Source: Thamnidium elegans (taxonomy: Eukaryota; Mucoromycota; Mucoromycetes; Mucorales; Mucoraceae). Taken from it: a stretch of 64,000 nucleotides of DNA. The notes under the pieces were generated by a model. That model worked only from the letters and a program-made list of their open reading frames with translations, did not search any database and was not told the origin of the DNA. The stretch is from contig JAIXMG010000013.1 of NCBI GenBank assembly GCA_025201345.1, positions 1 through 64,000 on the forward strand. Direction: 5' to 3'. Shown piece by piece: positions 45,440-57,111 of this stretch (positions are counted from its first letter, which is position 1; the number at the start of each line of letters is the position of its first letter). The position numbers and the translations under genes were made by a program.

Positions 45440-48400
45440 TTAAATACGATGGTGAGACCTATAAGGAGCATCATCACTTAAAGGACGTTGTTTCTTGTTG
45501 GTAAGTCTTTCTTGATCAGGAGAATACTGTCTCTTTTTACTACTTGATTTCTTGCTTGGTAAAGTAGGAGGCTTAACAGTGAGTTTAATAATTTTCTGTC
45601 TTGACGTATTTACTCCCTCTTGTTTTCTTTTTACGGTAGTAGTTAGTTTACGTTCAATTTGTTCGTTATTTTCCATTGTTGCTGTTGTTGTCGTTGTTGT
45701 TGTAATTGGTGCAAGTGATTGTATCTTTGTCCTCAAGAATTCGGTTTCATCTTGTAATGACACTTCTAATCCTAATAACGTTCGTAAATAATATTTAATC
45801 TTTGGTATGTCTTGTAATTCAAGCTGTGTACGTGATCTGCAGAATGCTTGTACTCGGTTTCGATAATCTTGCATGTATTTGTGAATATCAACTATAATGT
45901 TATAATCTTTTGGTTTGAACTTTAAGAGTTCTCCTGTTGTAAGTAAATCGGTGATCTCTTCTAATTTTGGCTGTCTTGATAGATGAGTTACTCTACGTGT
46001 AGTTTCGGTCGGATGACAGATGGGACAAATATATGAACTAGAAGAACGTACTACATTGCGAGGTACTTTTAGACAAGAACTGTGGTACCATTCGTGACAG
46101 ATATCACATTCAATCATTAATCCGGCTTCTGATTTTCGACAGATACACCAGATGCCCTTTTTATCTTCACTTGTCGTAATTCGTTGTACGTTATTCACCG
46201 ATTCTCGAATCACAGTCTCTAGAGACTTTTGTCTGCCATTCATAAATGTAGCACGCACTTGATCGTTCCATGCACCCATTTGAGTTAAAGCGTTTGAGAG
46301 ACGTGTTAACAATTCGGTTTTGAAACAAAGTTCTCGACACATGGACATTAATCGTTGCGCCTCTGTTAATGACGGTCGATCCATAACGGATGGTTTTGTG
46401 CACTGATTATCCAACAAATTTTCAATTTCTTTAATTGTGTTTTTCGATCTTGACATGGCGTTCTTTAATCGGTTTAGTAAATGATGATCAAGTGTAATAG
46501 AAAGTTTAGGATCTTGTTGATTTTGGCCTATATTTAAAATAGCTGATTCTTGATCCATGTCAATCTTTTCTTTTCCTTTACATATATTTTCTATGCGTTG
46601 TACTAATTCTCTACCAATTTCTTCCATACGAATTAAACGGTCTAATAAGGGGCCATCGGATTCGCTCATACCTAAATCTTCCGCATCCTTAATCAGCTTT
46701 CGAAATAGTTTTTGATTAAATGGTTGCGAGATTGCTTTTTCGACTTGTTCTTGCCACGAACAGGATTCCAATGAGTTTTTGAGCTGATTGAATTTAATTG
46801 AATCGGCGCGTAACGATTTTCCTTGGTGATATAATTTCATTTGTAGTTCTTTATCATTTGAATTTAATACATCGTCTGTTAATTTGTCTGTGAAATCTTG
46901 CAACTTTTCTGAGTAAGATTTTAATTGATCGATATGAGGTACGTCGAATCCAATAAGTGTTGCCTTTTCAATTAAATCTTTAACACGTTGATCACGTCGC
47001 TTGATAGTAGATGATTTGGATTCGGTTTTGAAGTTTAAGACCCGTTCTGCGTCCGTGACCCAGTTATCTACTACTTCGATGTAATTTTTTAGCGTGTCGA
47101 GGTTTTCGGAGGGTACGTTGGTCTCTTGTCCTTCCTTTAGTAACTCGCGTAATGCTTTCATGGTGGGACCTGGTTTGGTTATTAAAGCTTTGTTGACTTT
47201 TTCAATCCAATCGTCAGGGTTTGTACCCGAGCTAAGAACCTTTTTCGTCATTTCGTCTAATTGTTTATCAGTAAATCGAAGGTACAATGTTTTGCTTGCC
47301 AAGTCACATGTACACAACTACATATAAGTATATAAAAAAAAAAGATTTTAGAAAACCCCATTTTTGAAAAACGATTTTTTTTTTTTGGGAACATACCTCT
47401 GCACTATGATCCAAACAAGAAACTTTATCCGTACATTCACAACCAATAAATGAAAGATACGAATAACAATTACAAAACACACATTGTAATTCTTCACGGT
47501 CGGTTGCATCCGCTAAAACGGATTCCTTCATTCTTCTGGTACGTACACTATTTCGCTCTTTTAATTCTCTGTTTTGCATTTCGATTAATCCTTGTTTTAA
47601 CCAATCCATTTCATCGGTTGGTTTCATGTTTTGAGCGGCAGTTACAAGTAATTCGTCATGAGAGAAACAAGGCTGACGACGAAATTCTTTATAGCGTTTA
47701 ACGCATTCTAGGCCGTAGTCTACCCATTCGCCAGGAGCGAAATTAACAGCTTCACAGAAATTAAACTATATATTTTTTATATAAAAAAAATTAAAAACTT
47801 AACCAATTAAAAAAAAAAAAAAAAAAAAAAAAGTTACTTACGCCGTGGTTAAATCCTGAATGGTAGGCCTTAGGATACGTTACGACAAATTGTCCAGGTC
47901 TCTGATCAACTGCATATACATTGACGTTTTCTTTCAAGAGTCGTTCGGGGCTAAGCATAGTAACCAATTGAAATAATAAATCTGGTTGTTGTTCAAATAA
48001 TTCGGGTACAGCTTTTTTCATGGTGTCTTCGAATTTACTGGTATCTGAACCTGGTACACCGTACCAGGTTTTGGTTTCGCCCCAATGCATGTAGTTGATG
48101 GAGTATGTGTAGTGGTCTTCGTTGTGCCAACAAAAGGCAGAGAAACACATACCTACGTAAAGCCAGGGTACCATCATCCCACTAATGTCTGTCTTGATAT
48201 GTGTAAATAGTGACTGAGGTGCCACAGGAATAACGTTTAGATTCCAAGGATCGAATGTACCTTTTGGCATTTGTTCTGCCGCCATGAAGCCACTGTAATT
48301 TACATTTAGTTATGAGTATATTATTTATTTATATATATTTATATATATATTTATTTACCTTCCGTGCTGTGTACTATGCAAGTCAGCTCCATATTCCACT

Positions 48401-48775
48401 TGACATGTTTCATGAGGATTTTCCACTAGTCTCCAGAACTCGTTTTCACAATCTTGTTCAGAGACCGTACCTTTTTCAGCTATCGTCTTTTGAAACCATT
48501 CGCTTTTAAATTTATCGCAGACTTTATGGAAATCACCAAGACTGTATTCTTCACCGTCTTCAAAGCCATAGTCCTTTCCTACGGCAGTTAGACATTGTAA
48601 ACAGTACCAATCGGTCTTGGGGATACTGGTAAGTGCAGGAGTTAAACAGTACATGTGATAACCACGGTTACATCCGTCACATAGTAATAACTTTTCTTCG
48701 TTTTCTGTTTTTTGACATATTTCACAAGTATCACTACTGGTACTACTATTGGTAATTGAATCTGAAAATTTGTAT

Positions 48776-48814
<39 letters not shown>

Positions 48815-49553
48815 AATAAATAAATAATTTTATAATATGTATACCTTCTTTTTTGATAATGTGTTCAACGTCTTCTTTATGTTTAGCATACCATATCTCA
48901 TAAGGCAAAATTACCTTTTGATAAGCAGATTTAAGTGCGTTTGACATGGAAGTACATTGCTTACGAGCGTACCCAAGTATCCTACCAATCTCAGCCCACT
49001 TTTTTAAACGAGTGACTTCTTGCACACCACCTCTTAAAGCAACTTCATTTTTAAGTTTGTAGAGATCGATAGGTCGTTTATCCAGTTGCGGAATTTTACC
49101 GACGGGTCTACCTGTCAGGATATGATACTTTGTTAATTGTTCCAAGTAGTTTACGTTGGTACGGGTTTCTCCCTCCATACTATTTAATTTTTGTATACGA
49201 GTTTTAAAACGAAAGTTCTATATATAAGTTTGGTTATGAGTCTTTTTGAGAGTAAAAGTAAACTAAAATAAAAAACAAACCTCCGTCTTCAAACTGAACT
49301 CAGGTTTATAATCCTTGGGTGGAACGATTTTAATAATACCGTATTTTTCACCTTGTGGACTAATCTTTTCAATGTAACCTAAAGGATCTTTAAATTCGTC
49401 CCTTGTTGGATAGAATGTGGGCGCTTCTTGTATACCAAAGATTCGGTTGGTTTTGGGTGTTTCTGGTTGTGTTGAACTGGTTTGAACAGTTGTTAAGTCA
49501 AACGGTATACCACCATCGGTAGTCATGGCTACTCTTTTTGAGGTTCTACGCAT
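45440..49553 (-). CDS. KDM5: KDM5/JARID1-type histone H3K4 demethylase
   Basis: Six exons (49553-49281, 49217-48845, 48761-48359, 48292-47842, 47765-47397, 47317-45440) give 1248 residues, all introns in frame. Order of domains: JmjN ([18 protein letters not shown], about 43-62), ARID (about 100-190, [14 protein letters not shown]), PHD finger 1 (CEIC...CDGC...YHMYC, about 228-272), JmjC (about 350-500) with the Fe(II) ligands in [12 protein letters not shown] and the third His in SGFNHGFNFCEAV, a C5HC2 zinc finger ([15 protein letters not shown]), a PLU-1-like helical region, and PHD finger 2 ([16 protein letters not shown], about 1012-1057). The Lys/Ser-rich tail looks nuclear. The enzyme removes H3K4me2/3 with 2-oxoglutarate and O2. 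All catalytic residues are present. Confidence 0.96.
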
Positions 49554-49681
49554 AATTTTTTTTTTTTTTAAAAAAAAAAAGAGTTGTGTTTTTTTATTAT
49601 TTTTCTATTATGTAAAAAAGAGAAAAGAGAAAAAAGAGAGCAATTGAAGAATTTTGTTATTTTTTTTTCTCTCCCTTTTTT

Positions 49682-50814
49682 TTAAGGGCCAATCAAATTA
49701 GAAATCAAGTTTTTTAAAACAGGTCTACAACCCACTTGTCCTTTCCAATCCATTAAATTATCAGCTCTCGTAGGGCCTTTAGTGATAATGGCAATTGGTT
49801 TATTCAATTGATGAGCTAATCGAAGCAAGCGAAAGCAAGAATAAGTAGCTAATGAAGACCCAAGCACCAAAACAGCAGAAGCCTTTGTCACTGATTCTTC
49901 TGCCTTTAAACTAACTTGCTTACGGATGTTCTCTCCAAAGAAGACAACGTTGGGTTTCATATGTTTGCTACCGCATGATAAACAAGCTGGAATATCAAAT
50001 TGATCAAAGCTGATGTCTTTTGGTAGGTCGACATCTCCATCTGGATTCATTTTTCCTGTTCCTATCAATTGTTTCCAGCTTGGGTTACGAGCATGAATTC
50101 GGTTTTGGTACAGGTTTCTATCAATGGATGTGTCTCCACATGTCATACATTCTACTTTATACAGTGTACCATGCAATTCTATTAGTTTATGAGGAGGGGT
50201 GTTTGCTTTGGTGTGTAAACTGTCTACGTTTTGTGTAATGATGGTTTGGATGTAGTCTTGAGAGAGTTGAGAGAGTATATGGTGAGTGTCGTTTGGTAAC
50301 GCCTGTGACATCTTGGGCCAACCTAGATAACTACGAGACCAGTAACGTTGACGGTAGTGATGGGAAGAGGATAATTCATGGTAAAGAATTGGACGATGAT
50401 TTGGGTTACGAACATATCTACATATTATTTTTTAAATGATTTTATATACACACACATAAAAAAGAATCCTTACGTTCCCTATGAAGTTTGCATAAATTAA
50501 AAATAATAATAACAAAAAAGGGGTATTTATAGTATTTTACCTCGTCTCCTCTATAATCCGGTATACCAGAATCTGTTGAAATACCTTTTTTGTTTTTACA
50601 AATAATTTTAAAAAAAGCAGCCGTAAAAAGAAATCTTTATTTTACCTGCACCAGTAACAACCAAGATACTACCTTTATGTTGCTCAAACATTTTAGTCAG
50701 CAAGTCTACTACTTTATGCTCATCTTGAAGCGATGGCACAATAGGTAAAGGTGTCTTTAACTCTGGAATTTTTATAGTTGCGTTCCATATTTGTTGCACT
50801 ACAGACCTTTTCAT
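49682..50814 (-). CDS. Class II (SIRT4-like) NAD-dependent sirtuin
   Basis: Four exons (50814-50646, 50584-50541, 50478-50474, 50417-49682) give 317 residues. The third exon is a 5-nt microexon (GGAAC) flanked by AG and GTAAGG; without it the frame does not close, with it the protein reads PDYRGDEGTYVRNPNHRP as expected for sirtuins. Motifs: VTGAGISTDSGIPDYRG, TQNVDSLH, the catalytic His in ELHG, zinc pairs CMTC and CLSC, VFFGE, and GSSLATYS. Length and the N-terminal region without long extensions fit SIRT4-type enzymes, often mitochondrial; the first 30 residues are moderately basic. The activity could be deacylase, lipoamidase or ADP-ribosyl transfer. It lies head-to-tail behind KDM5, 128 bp away. 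Confidence 0.93.
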
Positions 50815-51267
50815 ATTTTTTATTTTTTTGGGAAAAAATGGAAGGACGGAATAAACAAATTCCCCAGGCAAAACTGAAAAAGAAGAGGGAGATGAGCTTT
50901 TTTTTAAAGCTCAGCGAGACAAAGTTGAGTTCTACCAAACAACTTGTATGTTTTTCCCTCTTTCTCTTTTCTTTTTTATTATCGAAAAAAGGAAAAAGGT
51001 AAAAAAAAAGAAAAAAGAGGGAAGTATAATGTAATTAGTATAACTAATGCTTTTAGTTTAGAGATAAAACAAGTTTTTTTTTTACATAAAGAAGAGCAAA
51101 ACTTTTTTTTTTCATCCCGTAACCCAATTCTTTCTTTTCTTTTGCTGGGAAACTGTATTCCCTTTTTCTCATAGACAATTAGACTAAAAGGTAAATACAT
51201 GTTATACAGTCTATATTTTACAACATGGTTTTTTTTTTAATACTCTTAAAAGTTATTAATAGAGATT
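50815..51267. promoter_or_regulatory. Divergent intergenic region
   Basis: 453 bp between the starts of the sirtuin and PSP1-domain genes; A-rich with repeated aggtaaatacatgtt words (51188-51203 and 51280-51296). It should hold both promoters. Confidence 0.4.
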
Positions 51268-53316
51268 ATGACACAACAAAAGGTAAATACATGTTCATAT
51301 ATATATAAAAAAAAAAAAAAAAAAAAACGCTCTTCTTTTTTTCTTTGTACTAAAAACTAAAACTTTATCTAGAGTACTACGAAAACTAAAATCACTGTAA
51401 AGCTTACTAGCCTACTTTTCTTTAAAAGCATATAATTTATCACTCACGCCTTTTTTTTTTAAAAAAAATGTAGAGTGAAGAAGATAACTTTATTGGTGTT
51501 CCAATTACTACTCCTAATCCCGACAATGCTTGGAAAGCAGTTGGTAGTCCTTCTAGAAGAGGAAGCACTACTGCCATGACACACTTTCTAGAGAGTAACA
51601 GTCCTAATCAATCACCAGTGAATGACCATGCCGATATTATTCGAAGATCCTCCATTGTTTCTGAAAGCAATGCCAATTGGGGCTCATTTGGTGGATTTCA
51701 ATGGGAAGGACCTTCTATTTTTGATGAAGATGGTAAACCTGTTTCGATTGCACCTACGCAGCCTGCTCCCGATGCTGTTGATGCATTTGATAACAGTATT
51801 CGATCAGTGCCCATGTTACCTGGTGTCTCGCTTGAACCCATCTACAGACAACAACGAAGTTTGTCATTTTCGATGGGTCAAGAACCAACCTTCTTTGGGT
51901 ACGATGATTACGAGGACCAAGTTCAACCTCAGTATAAGCAGCCTACGTTCAACAGCTCGCTGGCTCCTATGGTCGAAGAAGAAGACGGGTTTATTGATGA
52001 GTTTGATTTAGCACATATTCGTTCCAGATCCAAATCTTCTGGAGCTGCGTTTGGGTTGTTGTCTCAGAATCAACATTCTAGGTTAATGAATAATGGACAT
52101 ATTAGACGCGGGTCAGAGCAGCAAGAAGATTTAATGATTAACCAAAGACGAAGATCCTCCTCTCGATTCTTTCATGTGGAACAACCTACAGATTTTAGTA
52201 ATAATACTCAAATGTCGCTAGGTGATAAAGAAAGATTGGATATTATTCAACGTCGTTTATCTCAACAACAAGAATATTCTTTCCCTGAGAGTGCTTCTAC
52301 TACTACTGCTACTACTACTGCTACTAGTAATGGTAATTTTAATTTGATGAGAAGACAATCTCTTACTTTAGCTACGCAACCACCTAGTAATATTCAACAA
52401 TTGGCTGATCAATTGGAAAATACTCATTTAAGATCCGAATTAACTGCATTTCAACAACAACAGATTCCTCAACAACAACCTTATTTGTATGTGCAACCTA
52501 ATTATCATAATCCATCTAGCTACTTGCATTTACAACAACAGCAGCAGTACCAACAACAACAGCAACAACAAAGTATGCAACATCAGCAACAAAATATGCA
52601 GCAGCAGCAAACTGTCGCTGATGAGTATTTTGATACAGATTCAAGAGGTTACCAAGATCTCGGTAAAGGTATTCCAGTTCATAGATTAGATCCTCAAGTG
52701 CCTTTATACATGGTAGAATTTAAGGGAGGACGAACAGATTTCTTTTATGTTTTAGACTCTAGCCAATTCCATCCTAGTATTGGCGACTTGGTGATTGTGG
52801 AAGCAGATCGAGGAAAAGATTTAGGCAAAGTGATGGGTAATACATTAACCATGGATCAAGTCACTCAATTAGAGCAACAAAAGCAATTACAGCTGCAACA
52901 AATTGAAAATAAGGAGGAGAACGAAGAGACGAAACAGCCAAGAGAGATTCATATTAAACGTATCTTTAGATTGGCTACACAGGATGAAATTGGGTTGCTG
53001 CAAGTGAAAGGACAAGATGAGTTAAAGGCGCTAGGTGTTTGTCAGCAAAAGACTAAGCAGCGCAAATTACCAATGGAGGTTGTGGATGCGGAGTATCAGT
53101 GGGATAGACGTAAGTTGACGTTTTATTTTCAAGCTGAGAACAGGATTGATTTTAGAGAGCTTGTGCGTGAGTTATTTAAGATTTACAAGACTCGTATTTG
53201 GATGTAAGTTTATGAAAAAAAAACATGTTTTTTTTATAGTGGTTTTACTTATTTATTTTTGTATATGTAGGTGTGTTGTTACTCCTCCTATCACTTTAGA
53301 TGATATCAAAAATTAA
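51268..53316 (+). CDS. PSP1 C-terminal domain protein
   Basis: Three exons (51268-51282, 51474-53203, 53271-53316) give 596 residues. The first exon encodes only MTQQK; it is needed because the ATG beside the second exon is followed at once by TAG, which is instead the splice acceptor. Residues 40-380 are low complexity, Ser-, Arg- and Gln-rich (RRSSSRFF, RRQSLTLA, poly-Gln), with several RRxS sites typical for kinases. The C-terminal ~190 residues are the PSP1 domain: VEFKGGRTDFFYVLD, GDLVIVEADRGKDLGKV, MEVVDAEYQWDRRKLTFYF, RELVRELFKIYKTRIWM. Yeast Psp1 was found as a suppressor of polymerase mutants and links to mRNA-granule biology; the exact role is unclear. Confidence 0.9.
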
Positions 53317-53419
53317 ATCATGGTTTTTTTTTACGTGACTAGAGAATAAAATATATAAATAAATAAAAAAAAAAATTGTTTTTTTTCCCAACTTTTTTTT
53401 TTTTTTACTATCATTCATT

Positions 53420-53779
53420 ATGGTTCATATCGTTATTCATTCATATAAAGATTCAGTACAAACACAAGATTTAATTTACCTTGACTTTCAAGGAAGTTTT
53501 GAAAGCGTAGATAATATACAACTTTCCAATGTCGAAATTGGAGACTTGACACTGTCTACTGATTCGGCTCAACTTATTATTGGACACCATAAATTAACCG
53601 GAAAGAAAGTAAAACTTCAAAAGCCTTTAGCGGTTATACATAAACGTAAAGATATGATGGATGAAGGCGGCGGTGAATATGATGTGGTCACTATCTTAAA
53701 AGAAAAGTATGTGTTCTCTGGTAGACCCGGGTTGATCGTACAGGAAAGTTTAAGAGGGTTGACAAGAATAGGAAAGTAA
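53420..53779 (+). CDS. CTF8: Ctf8, subunit of the Ctf18-RFC clamp loader
   Basis: Single exon, 119 residues, the usual length of the family. Diagnostic blocks are LIYLDFQGSF, the central LIIGHHKLTGKKVKLQKP followed by LAVI, and a C-terminal strand ending FSGRPGLIVQESL. Ctf8 binds Ctf18 and Dcc1 and loads PCNA during replication and cohesion establishment in the nucleus. It lies 103 bp after the PSP1-domain gene on the same strand. Confidence 0.85.
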   Translation: MVHIVIHSYKDSVQTQDLIYLDFQGSFESVDNIQLSNVEIGDLTLSTDSAQLIIGHHKLTGKKVKLQKPLAVIHKRKDMMDEGGGEYDVVTILKEKYVFSGRPGLIVQESLRGLTRIGK

Positions 53780-53970
53780 AAGGGGAGAGGGTCTCGTGAG
53801 TTATTTTGTATATCTGGAAAGATAAAAAGGCTTTTCTCTTTCTTTCTTTTTTTCTCTCTCTCTCTCTCTCTTTAGTAAAAAAGAAGTTTCCCATATTTAC
53901 CCTTTTCCCCACCTTTATTCTACTTCCCGTAATTTCTTCTTTAAAAAAAATAAGCGTATTATAGAACCAA

Positions 53971-55280
53971 ATGAAGCCAATAAACGATATAAAACTCTCT
54001 ACGGATCCAATCCTGGTCTGTTCCTCTTTTCTTAAATACATTTTGGAAGAAACTCGTGATTTGGTTTGTTATGTTGTTCAAGTACATCGGCTGATACCCA
54101 CACTTATAATATCACTCTCTATCATGTTTTGGATTGTTAAAAACACAGAAGGTCCTTATCAATTGGTTGTGATTGGTATTCAACAGGTAGTAGTTTGGTA
54201 CAGCACTTGGTTTTTGTTGGGCGTGGCGTCTTCTGTTGCCGTGGGTACCGGATTCCATACATTTGTTGTGTTCTTGGGCCCGTACATTGCGCAAGTCACT
54301 TTGGCGGCGTATAGGTGTGGAAGTGTAGATCTGATGATACGAAACCCACAAAGGTAAATATATTAAAGAAAAAAGTGTTAGAGTGCTGTTGCAAGTATAT
54401 TTATATCAGGTATTTTCTAGTTTTCGATTGGTGGAGTGTGTGGTAGAGGATAACAATGTAAATGTGATACTGATAACCGTTTGGAACATATTTCAAAAAG
54501 TCAAATGGGAAAGTTTTGCGTGGGGAGCAGGTACTGCGTTCGGAGAGCTACCGCCTTACTTTATAGCACGAGCCGGTAAGTTTCCCCAATACGAGTTTAT
54601 TCGTAAATACTGACGAGGATAAAGTATAGTAGCGGAAACTGAAGAAAATATAAAAGAATTTGCATTGATGTCAGATGACGATAAACCAACGCTAAAAACC
54701 AAGTTATTACAATCAGTGTTTGCAATGATTCAAAGGCTTGGGTTCTTCGGAATATTATTGTTTGCGTCTGTCCCAAATCCTTTATTTGATTTGGCCGGTA
54801 TCACATGTGGGCATTTCAAGGTGCCTTTTTCAAGGTTTTTCGGTGCTACTTTTATAGGAAAAGCTTGCATAAAAGCAACAATTCAGGTAATATAATACGA
54901 AAAAAAAAGAACAAGAAAAATTGTAATGTTTATACGCATACATTATTAGTCTCTATTGGTGATTTTGGTATTTTCCCATGATACACTATCTAGTTTATTG
55001 GATTTTATTAAATCAAATGCACCAGAGTCATTTGATCAGTATATTCAGCTTATCGTTCGAGACCAAACCAGTATGTTTAAAGACAGCAAAATAAAGGAGC
55101 AGGTAAAACTTATATTACAACTAGAAACTTTTTTTGTTGATTAATATATTTTAGAATACAATGCCTGGAACCATTTGGAATTATGTATTAGGCATCATGG
55201 TTGCTTATTATGTATTTTGTTCAATTGAAGCATTAGGTATTGCTTATATCAAAAAGAAGATAGAAATAAAACGTCAATAA
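53971..55280 (+). CDS. VMP1: VMP1-type vacuole/ER membrane protein
   Basis: Five exons (53971-54353, 54421-54575, 54630-54886, 54950-55102, 55155-55280) give 357 residues; four introns of 52-67 nt keep frame. It has about seven hydrophobic segments. The signature [18 protein letters not shown] and the VTT-type re-entrant region ([39 protein letters not shown]) mark it as VMP1. Family members sit in the ER, act as lipid scramblases and support autophagosome formation and contact-site release. The last exon ends with a dibasic, ER-retrieval-like tail (KKKIEIKRQ). The length matches other fungal or protist VMP1, shorter than the animal protein. Confidence 0.92.
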
Positions 55281-55630
55281 AAATCTCCTTTACATTTCTT
55301 ACATGTGATTTTTTTTTCTTTTTTGAACGCTCATGTGGAAAAATGCTTTGCTCCTTTATTGCAAGTTGTCTAAAAAAAAAAAAAAAAAAAAAAAAAACCT
55401 CAATTTTTGATAAATTGGCTATAAACCCTTGAGAAAGATTTCAGCATAAATAGCAAATTTGTTTTTTCCAGGTAATTAAGAAAAATACATCTTTTTTTTT
55501 ACTTTAAATTTTCTTTTTCATACTAAAAGAATGAAAGGTAAAAGAAGAACCAAACAAACAAATAAAAATAATAAGGCCAACCTAAAATTCACTTCCTATA
55601 GAATACTTTGAAGTTAATAACTTTGCTGAC
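55281..55630. other. Intergenic region
   Basis: 350 bp, A/T-rich with an A26 run near 55372-55397; promoter of the second GATA-type gene. No gene seen. Confidence 0.45.
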
Positions 55631-56550
55631 ATGCACATTTCCTCTAAAGAAGACCGAGACTCCACTTCGTCTATGGAAGAAGGCACCGTCATGCCCTACA
55701 TACCTGCTCCGGAATCGTTCTACATGCCTTCTACCTCACAACATCATAGCCTTCAAGACTACACTTACTACAGCGGTCAAGCCTACCATGGTCCTGGTCC
55801 TGAAGCCTATCCAAACCTTATGTATCCTGAATCCGCCGTTGACCCTCCTCCTTCACTCATGTTTTTTGAGCACGGTAATATCCCTTCACCTTCATCTACT
55901 TTGTCCTCTAACTCTATTCAAAATATGGGTTTTGCTGGCCCTTTATGTTTCTCTAAAGAATATGCACAGTACTCTACTCCTTTTTACGTTTCTCAAGACC
56001 AAAAGTTTGCTACTTCGGCTGAAAAGGAGGACTGCGCTAAAGAAAAAAAAGAACATGTAATAGAAGTAGTAACTACCACTAAGAAACCCAAGGAAGTCAA
56101 ACATTATCATAAGCGGCATTCACGTGATAAAAATAAAAAACGTTGTAGCAACTGTTTTTCAAACAATTCACCTTCTTGGAGACGTAGTATCTCTCCTCCT
56201 TCCAAAGGAGCTTTACTTTGTAACGCCTGCGGTTTATAGTAAGTTAGAACCCTTTATTATATTAATTTTTTTTACTAATAATTTTTTTATTTCTGTAGTG
56301 AAAAGACCGCTAAAAAGAAGCGTATGCTTGTTATCAATGATGATGGCACTACTAAGGTAGTTCGTAAACGAGACGCTCGTGATTACTCTTGCTCTAATTG
56401 CGGTACTCAAAACGTTGCTCGTTGGCGAAGAATGCATAATTCTATCCTATGTAAATAAAAAAAAGCAAGACAATATATTACTTTATATATGTCAACTAAT
56501 ATTTCTTTTTTGCAGGCGAAAAATGTGCTCGTCGTTCTCAAAGAACTTAA
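55631..56550 (+). CDS. GATA-like transcription factor with two unusual fingers
   Basis: Three exons (55631-56238, 56299-56450, 56516-56550) give 264 residues. Residues 1-165 are Ser/Tyr/Pro-rich and likely an activation region. Finger 1 (C172-C200) is C-X2-C-X21-C-X2-C with SPSWRRS and CNACGLY, a longer loop than usual GATA fingers. Finger 2 (C234-C257) is C-X2-C-X16-C-X2-C with ARWRRM; it ends CEKC in place of CNAC and is split by an intron between its third and fourth parts. A basic cluster (KKKR, RKRDAR) lies between them. The two fingers close to the C-terminus resemble tandem-finger fungal GATA proteins; target sites are unknown. Unlike the factor at 3831-5087 it has introns and no Gln tracts. 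Confidence 0.85.
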
Positions 56551-57111
56551 ATTCGTCATTTTTCTTTTTTTTATTACGCTTAAATATTTGCTTTGTGCGC
56601 ATGTAATTGCTTATATCTTAAAAAAAACTTGTTAAATAAAAAAAAATGGTTTATTTTATAACTTCTTTCAAAGTATTTCAACTAAAGCAGTATATATATA
56701 TATAGTGCTTTAGTTTTGAAGCTTATATATATGTATATTCTGATAAAGTATAAGTTTCTACTTCTAAACCCGTTTATATATTGCATTTTGGGGGGTAAAA
56801 AATTGTATCTGTTTCAACATTTATTACACCATTGTTGGTTATGGAAACAATTATATCGGAAAATATTTTTAAATGATTTTAAAAAAGAAATCAATTATGG
56901 GGTAGAGGCTTCTTTTTTGACTGATGCAAAAACAGCCACTTTGGCAGAACGCTGATCGTGTGTGTGTGTGTGAGTATCGTGTCGTACAGCATAATAATCG
57001 TTGATAAACACGTGATGATACATGTAAATAGGAGAGAAAGGTAATATATATATAACAGATATATATATTTTCTTTTCTTTTTTTATTAGAGAGAGAAAAG
57101 CTTAAAAAAAA
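56551..57111. other. Intergenic region
   Basis: AT-rich, TG microsatellite near 56958-56971 and TA runs near 56690-56703. A 79-codon frame at 56716-56955 lacks support. Holds the promoter of the Sel1-repeat gene. Confidence 0.45.

Noticed and set aside
56716..56955. 79-codon plus-strand frame before the Sel1-repeat gene
   Set aside because: AT-driven Leu/Tyr/Lys composition and no family signature; more likely promoter sequence.
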